From JANQTF01 sp036835375 (GTDB lineage Bacteria; Bacteroidota; Bacteroidia; J057), in the NCBI GenBank assembly GCA_036835375.1, contig DAITMB010000057.1, forward strand, positions 1 through 30,948: a DNA stretch of 30,948 nt, written 5' to 3'. The notes beneath the pieces are model-generated. The model was given only the letters and a program-made list of their open reading frames with translations, was not told the DNA's origin and ran no database searches. Below are positions 16,290-24,046 of the stretch, one piece after another. How positions within the stretch are numbered: position 1 is the stretch's first letter; every line of letters starts with the position of its first letter. Position numbers and translations under genes: made by a program.

Positions 16290-18743
16290 CTAATTCCTCA
16301 GCGGCTTCCCCGTCTGTAGCATGTGCTGAATGCGCTCCTGGGTTTTGCGCTCGCCGCAAAGGCTGAGGAAAGCTTCGCGCTCAATGTCGAGGAGATATTG
16401 CTCGGAGACGAGGAGGTTTTCACCGCTGAGGTCGCCGCCGCAGAGCACAAAGGCCACTTTTCGGGCGATTTTGGCATCGTGGGAGGAAGCGTAGTGGCCA
16501 AATTGCATCCCGGCGATGCCGGCGTAGAGAGTGGAAAGCGTATTCCGTCCCAGCACAGGAATGTCCGTACGAGCGGCCGCCGGGGTGTAGCCATCTTGGG
16601 CCATTTGGAGCACCGCTTCTTTGGCCTCCTTGATCCGATGCGCTTTGTTGATCACAATGCGATCGGTGTTGCGAATGATGTCCATCGCACGGGCCTCGTG
16701 TGCAGAAGTCGCCACCTTGGCCGTGGCAATGTTCATCAGGTAATCCTGAATCACACCGGAACCAGACGCACCTGGCATGGAGTAACGATCGGCAGCGCGC
16801 ATCGCAAACTCCTTGGTGCCGCCCCCGCCCGGAATCAGACCCACCCCCACCTCAACCAGACCGATGTAGGTCTCAGCGGAGAGCACAGCCACATCGGCAT
16901 GGAGGGTGAACTCGCAGCCGCCGCCAAGCGCCATGGCGTGAGGAGCCACCACCACAGGCACAGCCGAAGTGCGAATTCGCATAGAAGTATTCTGGAAGGT
17001 CTTCACCGCCACGTTTAGTTCTTCCCATTCACCCTGGGCCGCCATCATGAGAACAAGCATAAGGTTGGCACCCACAGAGAAGTTTTCGCCTTCGTTGGCG
17101 ATCACCACCCCGTTGTAGCCATGCTCCTCGGCATAGTCGATGCCGTAGTGAATGGCCTTGAGCACCCCCTCGCCAATGGTGTTCATCTTAGAATGAAACT
17201 CTACATTGAGCACCCCCTCTCCCAGGTCGATCACGGAAGCGTCGCTGTTGCCCCAGATTTTCTTTTCCTCGCGAATATTATCCAGAATGATCAGCGACTC
17301 CTTTCCAGAAATGGACAAATAAGATTTGGTTGCGATGTCGTAGTAGTGCGGGACACCAGCCTCTACCTTGTAAAAGGTTTTATGTCCAGCTTCGAGCATT
17401 TCGTGTACCCAGGGCGCGAGGGTGAGACCTTCTCCCTCAAAGTGAGGCAGGGTGGATTGGAGACCCACCATATCCCAGAGCGCAAATGGACCTTTTTCCC
17501 ATCCAAAGCCAGCGGCCATGGCATCGTCGATTTGGTAGAGGTGATCGGCGATTTCTGGGAGTCGGTTGGAGCAATACGCCCATAGACCGAGATTGCTTTT
17601 GCGAGTGAATTCCCCGCCGATGTCTTCAGCGGCGAAGAGGGCCTTCATGCGCTTAGGCAGGCTGGAGGAATTTTTGACTTGGTCTAAGCTGGGAATACCC
17701 ACCTTGGCCTTGTCCCGATATTCGAGGGTCTTCAGATCGAGAGACAGAATCGTGCGGTTGCCACTGGCGTCGGTGGACTTTTTATAAAATCCTTGCCCGG
17801 TCTTATCGCCGAGCCACTTGTTGTCCACCATGGTCTGGGCAAAAGCAGGGACTTGAAAGAGGTCGATTTGCTCGTCGTTGGGACAGTTGTTGCGAATGCC
17901 GTTGATGACGTGTACAGTAGTATCAAGGCCAATGAGGTCGGAGAGTCGGAATGTTCCGGTCTTGGGCTTGCCAGTAGCAGGTCCTGTGAGGCGATCCACA
18001 TCTTCAATAGTGAGATCGAGCTGGCCCATGAGCTGGAAGATCTTTGAGATAGAGTAAACCCCCACGCGGTTGGCGATAAAAGCAGGACTATCTTTGGCTT
18101 CCACGGTTTCTTTTCCGAGAAAAAGATCGCCGTAGTGTAGGAGAAATTGCACGAGACCCGGATCTGTTTCTGCGCCAGGGATGATTTCGAGCAGGCGAAG
18201 ATAGCGGGGGGGATTGAAGAAGTGCGTCCCACAAAAATGCTTTTTGAAGTCTTCGCTCCTTCCTTTGGCAATCATGTGGATGGGAATGCCGGAGGTATTG
18301 GTGGTGACGATGGTCCCGGGTTTTCGCAGGGCATCCACTTTTTCAAAAATCTGCTGCTTGATGTCCAGGCGCTCGACGACGACTTCAATGATCCAATCGC
18401 AATCGGCAATCTTAGGCATGTCGTCGTCAAAATTGCCAGTCGTAATGCGCTTTGCCACGCTGGCTTCGTACATCGCTGCTGGCTTGCCTTTGATGGCAGC
18501 TTGCAAGGCATCGTTGACGAGGCGATTGCGTACGCGGGGATGAGAGAAGGAGAGGCCGGCAGCCTGCTCCTTGGATGTGAGTTCTCGAGGCACGATGTCG
18601 AGCAGCAGCACTTCCACGCCAACATTGGCAAAGTGGCAAGCGATGCGCGACCCCATGACGCCCGATCCTAGCACCGCAACTTTCTTGATGTTGCGATGCC
18701 AGCGAGTAGTGGTGCGAGTCTGTTCAGCTACCTGCATGGTCAT
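16290..18743 (-). CDS. fadN: 3-hydroxyacyl-CoA dehydrogenase / enoyl-CoA hydratase (FadN-like)
   Basis: An 817-residue bifunctional beta-oxidation enzyme with the domain order of Bacillus FadN: dehydrogenase first, hydratase last. The NAD-binding Rossmann motif is VAVLGSGVMGSRIA (about 23-36). The dehydrogenase catalytic His region is CGTHFFNPPRYLRLLEII, and a C-terminal dehydrogenase domain follows with DLIGLDTTVHVINGI. The crotonase-fold hydratase domain lies after about residue 500. It shows the oxyanion-hole stretch HAMALGGGCEFTLHADVAV and the region of the catalytic Glu, GLVEVGVGLIPGGGGTKEF. It would hydrate enoyl-CoA and oxidise the L-3-hydroxyacyl-CoA for the thiolase downstream. Its start overlaps the marR stop by 20 bp, so the two are translationally coupled. 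The symbol is by domain order, not proven orthology. Confidence 0.92.
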   Translation of the reverse strand: MTMQVAEQTRTTTRWHRNIKKVAVLGSGVMGSRIACHFANVGVEVLLLDIVPRELTSKEQAAGLSFSHPRVRNRLVNDALQAAIKGKPAAMYEASVAKRITTGNFDDDMPKIADCDWIIEVVVERLDIKQQIFEKVDALRKPGTIVTTNTSGIPIHMIAKGRSEDFKKHFCGTHFFNPPRYLRLLEIIPGAETDPGLVQFLLHYGDLFLGKETVEAKDSPAFIANRVGVYSISKIFQLMGQLDLTIEDVDRLTGPATGKPKTGTFRLSDLIGLDTTVHVINGIRNNCPNDEQIDLFQVPAFAQTMVDNKWLGDKTGQGFYKKSTDASGNRTILSLDLKTLEYRDKAKVGIPSLDQVKNSSSLPKRMKALFAAEDIGGEFTRKSNLGLWAYCSNRLPEIADHLYQIDDAMAAGFGWEKGPFALWDMVGLQSTLPHFEGEGLTLAPWVHEMLEAGHKTFYKVEAGVPHYYDIATKSYLSISGKESLIILDNIREEKKIWGNSDASVIDLGEGVLNVEFHSKMNTIGEGVLKAIHYGIDYAEEHGYNGVVIANEGENFSVGANLMLVLMMAAQGEWEELNVAVKTFQNTSMRIRTSAVPVVVAPHAMALGGGCEFTLHADVAVLSAETYIGLVEVGVGLIPGGGGTKEFAMRAADRYSMPGASGSGVIQDYLMNIATAKVATSAHEARAMDIIRNTDRIVINKAHRIKEAKEAVLQMAQDGYTPAAARTDIPVLGRNTLSTLYAGIAGMQFGHYASSHDAKIARKVAFVLCGGDLSGENLLVSEQYLLDIEREAFLSLCGERKTQERIQHMLQTGKPLRN

Positions 18744-19173
18744 AAAAATTAATTACTTCATGTATTTGTCCCATCACCCGAAAAAATGTGTCGAGCTCTT
18801 CGGCGGGGATGTGTTGATAGAGGGCCTTGTTGAAATTAATCACTACTTCCTTGGATGTCGCTTTGGCTTGCTCGCCAAGCGGGGTGAGAAAGATTCGCAC
18901 CACCCGGCGGTCATGCGGGTCTGCCTGCCTGTAGATCAACCCTTTTTCCTCCAAGCGCGAAAGCATCCGGGTCAAACTCCGCGGCTCCATGCCGAGAAGG
19001 GGGGCGATTTTCGTGGCAGGCGTTCCATTCTTCTCGTCGATGTGAAGGAGCACAAATCCAATATTCGTGGTGATACCATGCTCTGCCGCTTTGCTGTTGT
19101 ACATGCGGGAAATGGCCAGCCAGGCGACTTTAATGTCGAAGTCGATGGCGCGTTTTTTTTCTTGAAGTTTCAC
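18724..19173 (-). CDS. MarR-family transcriptional regulator
   Basis: A 149-residue winged-helix regulator. The helix-turn-helix is PATKIAPLLGMEPRSLTRMLSRLEEKGLIYR, followed by the wing ADPHDRRVVRIFLTPLGEQ, a textbook MarR signature. Long flanking helices give the dimer interface. It is the first gene of the beta-oxidation operon and overlaps the fadN-like gene by 20 bp. By analogy with FadR-type control in other bacteria, it probably represses the operon until an acyl-CoA or fatty acid binds; this is inference. A TATGC-AA-GCATA palindrome 46-64 bp upstream of its start is the likely operator and implies autoregulation. The start ATG at 19173 gives the usual N-terminal helix. Confidence 0.9.
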   Translation of the reverse strand: MKLQEKKRAIDFDIKVAWLAISRMYNSKAAEHGITTNIGFVLLHIDEKNGTPATKIAPLLGMEPRSLTRMLSRLEEKGLIYRQADPHDRRVVRIFLTPLGEQAKATSKEVVINFNKALYQHIPAEELDTFFRVMGQIHEVINFYDHAGS

Positions 19174-19218
19174 GTCGGAAGGTGAAGGATGAGGGAAGAA
19201 GCCAAAAGCTCTGCCAAT

Positions 19219-19237
19219 TTGTTATGCAAGCATACAA
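19219..19237. promoter_or_regulatory. Candidate MarR operator palindrome
   Basis: TATGC and GCATA (19223-19227 and 19230-19234) are a perfect inverted repeat across AA. With one extra T, TTGT and CAA extend the symmetry. It lies 46-64 bp upstream of marR in the marR-pirin divergent gap. It partly overlaps a minus-strand TAAAATTG (19235-19242), which is one base off the TAnnTTTG -7 consensus. Binding there would block the marR-fad promoter. Confidence 0.5.
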
Positions 19238-19416
19238 TTTTAGGAAAATTATTAGTGAAAATCAAGGAGTATGAGGCAGGAATCAGGCGAAAACTATCCG
19301 GGACGAATCACGGCCTAAACATTTCCCCCCGTTTCAAAAATCACGAGATTGAGCTTTCCGACGACAAGAGCGCCTGGATATCAAAACAGCAACGCCATTA
19401 TCGGTGTTTAAACATC

Positions 19417-19424
19417 TATATTTG
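19417..19424 (+). promoter_or_regulatory. Candidate -7 promoter box for the pirin gene
   Basis: TATATTTG matches the Bacteroidota consensus TAnnTTTG exactly and lies 25 bp upstream of the pirin ATG. No clear TTG -33 element was seen at the usual spacing. Confidence 0.5.
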
Positions 19425-19449
19425 TCTCGCGTAAAACCTCAATCAACCA

Positions 19450-20313
19450 ATGATCCTTATGAAATCTATTCTTGCGCTTCACGGTGCCGTCTATGAACCC
19501 ATTGCCGACTTGATCACCTATCGAGCCATGCCTACGCGGGAGATTGAGCATTTAGACCCCTTTTTATTTTTGAATCACCACGGGCCGCAGGTATATCCTC
19601 CCGGCAACCGAGGCTTACCCTTCGGGCCGCATCCGCACCGAGGATTCGAGACATTGACCTATGTCCTCAAGGGCGATTTGATGCACTGGGACTCCAGTGG
19701 GGCCAAGAGTGTGATTCAAGAAGGCGGGATTCAATGGATGACCGCTGGGCGCGGGCTGATCCATTCGGAGATTTCCTCCGAAGAATTCAAGCGGGATGGT
19801 GGGGAAGTGGAGGTGATCCAGCTGTGGTTAAATTTACCAGCGAAACACAAAATGGCCGATCCTGGCTACCTGGGCCTAGCAGGAGAAGAACTTGTCCACC
19901 TTTCCGAAGATGAAGGCCGCGTGCAAATCCACCTTGTGTCCGGTGAATGGCGCGGGGTGAAAGGACCGATTCAATCGCTTGCGGGCCTTACGATGACGAG
20001 CATTGACCTCGCCGAGGGCGGTCGATTGACCTACGATGTTCCTGATACGGATCAATTGTTATTCTATGTGGTGCGAGGAAGCGTGTCAGTGAATGGCACC
20101 TTGGCAGCAACGCATCAGCTCGTAGCATTTGACATGGAAGGTAGCAGGATTGAACTCATAGCCGAAGAAGAGACCCTGTTGATATTTGGACATGGGACGC
20201 CTTTCTATGAGCCGATTGTGGCGAGGGGGCCTTTTGTGGTGAATTCGGAAGAAGAACTATACCAGGCTTATCGCGATTATCAATCTGGAAAAATGGGAAC
20301 CTGGAATGGATAA
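19450..20313 (+). CDS. Pirin family protein
   Basis: A 287-residue bicupin. The N-terminal cupin carries the pirin metal site: His61 and His63 in FGPHPHRGFETLTYVLKG, then His105 and Glu107 in GRGLIHSEIS. These correspond to His56, His58, His101 and Glu103 of human pirin. The C-terminal cupin (about 180-260) lacks obvious ligands, as is usual. Some bacterial pirins have quercetin dioxygenase activity or bind metabolic enzymes such as pyruvate dehydrogenase; the role here is unknown. It is transcribed divergently from marR and the beta-oxidation operon across a 276-bp gap. Two ATG codons (19450 and 19459) are possible starts; the first is used here. Confidence 0.92.
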   Translation: MILMKSILALHGAVYEPIADLITYRAMPTREIEHLDPFLFLNHHGPQVYPPGNRGLPFGPHPHRGFETLTYVLKGDLMHWDSSGAKSVIQEGGIQWMTAGRGLIHSEISSEEFKRDGGEVEVIQLWLNLPAKHKMADPGYLGLAGEELVHLSEDEGRVQIHLVSGEWRGVKGPIQSLAGLTMTSIDLAEGGRLTYDVPDTDQLLFYVVRGSVSVNGTLAATHQLVAFDMEGSRIELIAEEETLLIFGHGTPFYEPIVARGPFVVNSEEELYQAYRDYQSGKMGTWNG

Positions 20314-20816
20314 CGTTCCTTATTTACAGGATGAAAAGAGGGGGATAGAGGGAGTGATGAGCTATTTTTAGTAAGAAAAACCACGAAGACTCAACGTCTG
20401 TAGCTGACAACATACAGGAAAGTTGCCGGGCATCGCAAGTGTGAATTTGCTGCCCGGCTTTTCTATGTTAGGCGTTGCATGAAGCGAGAAAGGATATTTG
20501 AAGCAAGTCTTAAAAGAAGCCCTGAAGCTTGAATCACGAAGAAAAAGGATGGAGCAGGATACGTTCGTGCGGGTGCATAATAACAGGATCAAGGCCGTAA
20601 ACAAAGGATGCAAAGAGAGCATGGGGCTGGCAATAAGCCATAAGAAAGCCCATTCAGTAATGAAAGTAAGCGACTTATGACCGTGATAGACTGTCCTGTG
20701 GCATAAGGGTGATGTCCAAAAGATGCTCGCGCAGAAGGTCTATTATTACTCTACATTCATAAAAAGGCCTACTAGTCCTTTGCTTTAGTCTACTCCTTAA
20801 GAACTCATTAAAAAAA
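20314..20816. other. 503-bp intergenic region with no supported gene
   Basis: Apart from the hairpin at 20425-20458, nothing recognisable was found. Short open frames exist on both strands (60 codons plus at 20498, 84 codons minus from 20622), but neither shows a family motif or a start context. The last 180 bp precede susC and must contain its promoter. No perfect TAnnTTTG box was seen there. Confidence 0.6.
20425..20462 (+). terminator. Strong hairpin with T-rich tail, likely pirin terminator
   Basis: GCCGGGCA pairs perfectly with TGCCCGGC, with an inner GCAA/TTGC extension after a 2-nt bulge, and TTTTCT follows. It lies 112 bp after the pirin stop, a long 3' UTR for a simple terminator. 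It could instead close a small structured RNA. Confidence 0.6.
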
Positions 20817-23800
20817 ATGATGAAGCGATTACTTAACCGAATGTTTGTGACAATGCTGGCCCTTGGGCTAGGGTTGACACAGCTCGCCGCCCAAGAGCAA
20901 CAAGTGTCTGGGACGGTCACAGATGAAAATGGGGAAGGTCTCATTGGCGCCACCGTGCGTGTGAATGGCACCAACCGAGGCGCCATTGCAGGAGAAGGGG
21001 GAGCTTACTCTATTACAGTCCCCAGTGGAAACGTTACGTTAAGCTTTTCCTACATGGGCTACTTCTCGCTTGATGTAGAAGTTGCTGGGCGCACAAGGAT
21101 TGACATCGAAATGGAGCCAAGCGCATCCACGCTGGATGAGATTCTTGTGACAGGGTACACGAGTGAGCGAAAAGCCGATATTATCGGTTCGGTGTCCGTG
21201 GTCAATACCAAAGACATGCTCACCACGCCTGCTGGTAACCTCACCTCTGCACTGCAAGGTCGTGCTGCTGGGGTAGTGGTTTCAGGTGGAGGCCAACCGG
21301 GAGCAGGAGCCAAGGTGCGCGTTCGCGGCTTTACTTCGTTTGGTAACAGCGACCCCCTCTATGTGATTGATGGGGTTCCTACAGGAGATGCCTCGAAAGT
21401 CAACCCACAAGACATTGAGTCGATTCAGGTCCTCAAAGATGCAACTTCGGCTTCGATCTACGGAGCACGTGCTGCACAGGGGGTGATCATCATTACCACC
21501 AAGCAAGGCAAGCCAGGGGAGTCAAGTGTGACTTACGATGGGTATATCGGTACTCAGACCATTCCACGAAACGTGTTCCCAGAATTGCTCGACACAGATG
21601 GCTACCTTGAGTACCTCAAGCGGAGCCAAGATCCCTCCTTTGTACACCCAGTCTTTGGTGCGTTGGGTACAGCGACCGTTCCAGACAGGATCATCGTCAG
21701 CCAGAATTTCCGTGGCGGCGTTTCTGCAAGTGATCCACGTGCAAATCCCGAACTATATGAGATTGATGATCGGAGCAATGTGTATCAGATCTTGGAAACA
21801 GCACGACAAGGCACCAACTGGTTCGATGAAATCACAAGAAATGGTGTGATCCAAAGCCATCAGCTGACCGCCACCGGAGGATCCAAATCAGCGAGTTATT
21901 CAGTGGGCCTCAACTACTTCAACCAAGAAGGTGCGTTGGTCGAAACTGGATATGAGCGTTTTTCTGTTCGATTGAACACCACATTCAAGCCAACAGACTG
22001 GTTCAGAGTGGGGGAGAACTTCCAGATCATCAATGAGGACTTCCTCAACGGCGGCAACGTAGGAGAAGGTGGAGCATGGGCTCAATCTTTCCGGATGGTC
22101 CCATACATCCCCGTTCAAGACATTGGTGGTGGATGGGGTGGTAACGGTGTAGGTGAATCCGGAAACGGAACCAACCCTGTGGCGCAGCTTGCACGTCAGC
22201 GCGACAACATCCAAAACAACTGGAAAATCTTTGGAAACGCATTCGCTGAATTAGAGCCCATTCCAGGCTTGGTGTTTCGTTCTTCCTTTGGTATAGACCA
22301 CGGTAGTTTTTTCAACAAAACCTACGTCTATACGACTTACGAACGTGCGGAGAATGTGGGAACGATCGGTCTGCAGCAATCCAACACATTCAATACTTTC
22401 TGGACATGGACAAACACTGCGCGCTACTCCAAGGAATTTGGTCGTCATCAAACAGGAATTCTCTTAGGAACTGAGGCTGTCAAAGGGTTCGGTGATGGAA
22501 TCTTTGTAAACACCAACACATTTGACTTCGAAGACCCCCTCTTCATCACCCTCAACACTGACCTTGCCACGCTGCCTGTTGTGAACAGTACCAACTTCCG
22601 CCAGTCACTGGCTTCTGTCTTTGGTCGTTTCGACTACAGCTTCGACAACATGATTTTGTTCAATGCCACGGTTCGTCGCGACGGATCTTCTAAGTTCGGT
22701 ATTGAAAATCGTTATGGTGTATTTCCAGCCTTTGGTCTTGGATTGCGACTCTCTCAGCTTGGAGGTCTATCCGATATCGCTTGGCTGAATGATTTGAAGC
22801 TTCGTGGTGGCTGGGGCCAGATGGGAAGTGAGCGTGTCGTAGATGCGAACAACCAGTACTCGCTCTTCTTCAACTCGATCGGGGTAACTGATTACGATAT
22901 CAATCGGAGCCAGACCAGCCTCGTTCCTGGATATGCAGCTCGTAGTGTCGGTAGCTCCGCTACGAGATGGGAAACTTCCGAAACAACCAACATCGGCTTT
23001 GATGCTAGCTTCTTGAACTACAGCTGGGACGTGTCTTTCAACTGGTTCAATAATAACACGAACGACCTTCTCGTTCGCCGTATCCGAAATGGATTGGAGC
23101 CCATTGTAGGCCAGCCATTCATCAACATCGGACAGATGCGCAATAGAGGTTTCGACTTCAATGTGACGAATCGCGGATTGATCGGAAACGACTTCAGATA
23201 CGACGTCACGGTGACCTTCACCCGCTACACCAACGAGGTCATTGACATCGATGGCAATCCAGAGACTTTTTTCGCTCAGAACGCTTCTCGTCTGAACAAT
23301 GTGTCTCGCACACAAGCTGGTCACCCAATCGCGTCCTTCTACGGATACAAAATTGACGGCTTCTTTGAGAATCAAGAAGACATTGATGCGCTTCAGCAAG
23401 ACGGTGCTGTGATCGGAGGCTGGCGTTACGAGGATCTTAATGGCGACGGTGTTATCACCGATGAGGACAGAACTTTCATCGGTAACCCTCACCCGGATTT
23501 CATTGCAGGATTCAACATTGCTTTCCAGTATAAGAATTTTGACTTCAATAGTTTCTTTGTCTGGAACTACGGTAATGATCTTTATAACTACACGAAGTAC
23601 TTCACGGACATGCGCGTGTTCGTAGGCGGTGTGAGTCCTCGCGTGCTAGAAAACGGATGGATGCCAGGCGCTGACAACAGCGAAGCTGTGCTGCCCCGTC
23701 TGGCTCCTGGTACAGAAAACGGATACACTTCTTTCACCAGCAGTACATCAAACGACTACTATGTAGAAGACGGTTCCTTCTTCCGCGCACGTACGGTGCA

Positions 23801-24014
23801 GCTCGGCTACACCCTGCCTAGCGGCATTGGAAATGGCATCGGTCTCAATCGCACGCGCTTCTACGTCCAAGGGCAGAACCTCTTCACCATCACTAGCTAT
23901 CAGGGTGCTGACCCCGATATCAACATTCAGGGAAGTGATTTGCTAATGGGCGTCGACCAAACAAACTATCCGAACACTCGTCAGTTCTTAGTTGGAGCAA
24001 CGCTCACTTTTTAG
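20817..24014 (+). CDS. SusC/RagA-family TonB-linked outer-membrane transporter
   Basis: A 1065-residue outer-membrane receptor that imports oligomeric nutrients with energy from TonB-ExbBD. The signal peptide covers about residues 1-25 (ending QLAAQ). A carboxypeptidase-regulatory-like domain follows at 28-105 (VSGTVTDENGEGLIGATVRV). Next is the plug at about 110-235, with SALQGRAAGVVVSGGGQPG, VRGFTSFGNSDPLYVIDGVP and DIESIQVLKDATSASIYGAR, all SusC hallmarks. A beta-barrel fills the rest and ends in LVGATLTF with the terminal Phe typical of outer-membrane barrels. It pairs with the SusD gene 32 bp downstream. The substrate is not evident, since no glycosidase is in the operon; glycan, peptide or other polymer remain possible. 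The ATG at 20817 is followed by a second ATG codon that could also be used. Confidence 0.95.
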   Translation: MMKRLLNRMFVTMLALGLGLTQLAAQEQQVSGTVTDENGEGLIGATVRVNGTNRGAIAGEGGAYSITVPSGNVTLSFSYMGYFSLDVEVAGRTRIDIEMEPSASTLDEILVTGYTSERKADIIGSVSVVNTKDMLTTPAGNLTSALQGRAAGVVVSGGGQPGAGAKVRVRGFTSFGNSDPLYVIDGVPTGDASKVNPQDIESIQVLKDATSASIYGARAAQGVIIITTKQGKPGESSVTYDGYIGTQTIPRNVFPELLDTDGYLEYLKRSQDPSFVHPVFGALGTATVPDRIIVSQNFRGGVSASDPRANPELYEIDDRSNVYQILETARQGTNWFDEITRNGVIQSHQLTATGGSKSASYSVGLNYFNQEGALVETGYERFSVRLNTTFKPTDWFRVGENFQIINEDFLNGGNVGEGGAWAQSFRMVPYIPVQDIGGGWGGNGVGESGNGTNPVAQLARQRDNIQNNWKIFGNAFAELEPIPGLVFRSSFGIDHGSFFNKTYVYTTYERAENVGTIGLQQSNTFNTFWTWTNTARYSKEFGRHQTGILLGTEAVKGFGDGIFVNTNTFDFEDPLFITLNTDLATLPVVNSTNFRQSLASVFGRFDYSFDNMILFNATVRRDGSSKFGIENRYGVFPAFGLGLRLSQLGGLSDIAWLNDLKLRGGWGQMGSERVVDANNQYSLFFNSIGVTDYDINRSQTSLVPGYAARSVGSSATRWETSETTNIGFDASFLNYSWDVSFNWFNNNTNDLLVRRIRNGLEPIVGQPFINIGQMRNRGFDFNVTNRGLIGNDFRYDVTVTFTRYTNEVIDIDGNPETFFAQNASRLNNVSRTQAGHPIASFYGYKIDGFFENQEDIDALQQDGAVIGGWRYEDLNGDGVITDEDRTFIGNPHPDFIAGFNIAFQYKNFDFNSFFVWNYGNDLYNYTKYFTDMRVFVGGVSPRVLENGWMPGADNSEAVLPRLAPGTENGYTSFTSSTSNDYYVEDGSFFRARTVQLGYTLPSGIGNGIGLNRTRFYVQGQNLFTITSYQGADPDINIQGSDLLMGVDQTNYPNTRQFLVGATLTF

Positions 24015-24046
24015 TACTTTTAAAGACTCCAAAAAAGATTATTGCT

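Noticed and set aside
16323..17018. 231-codon open frame on the plus strand
   Set aside because: It is antisense to the hydratase domain of the fadN-like gene, shows no domain or signal, and is explained by the codon bias of the real gene.
19189..19434. 81-codon plus-strand frame in the marR-pirin gap
   Set aside because: It covers the putative operator and promoter, has no family resemblance, and ends just before the pirin gene.
20498..20680. 60-codon plus-strand frame before susC
   Set aside because: It is a basic sequence with no motif, no stop-linked terminator and no sign of coding bias.
22767..23492. 241-codon minus-strand frame
   Set aside because: It lies wholly inside susC, antisense, with no recognisable motif.
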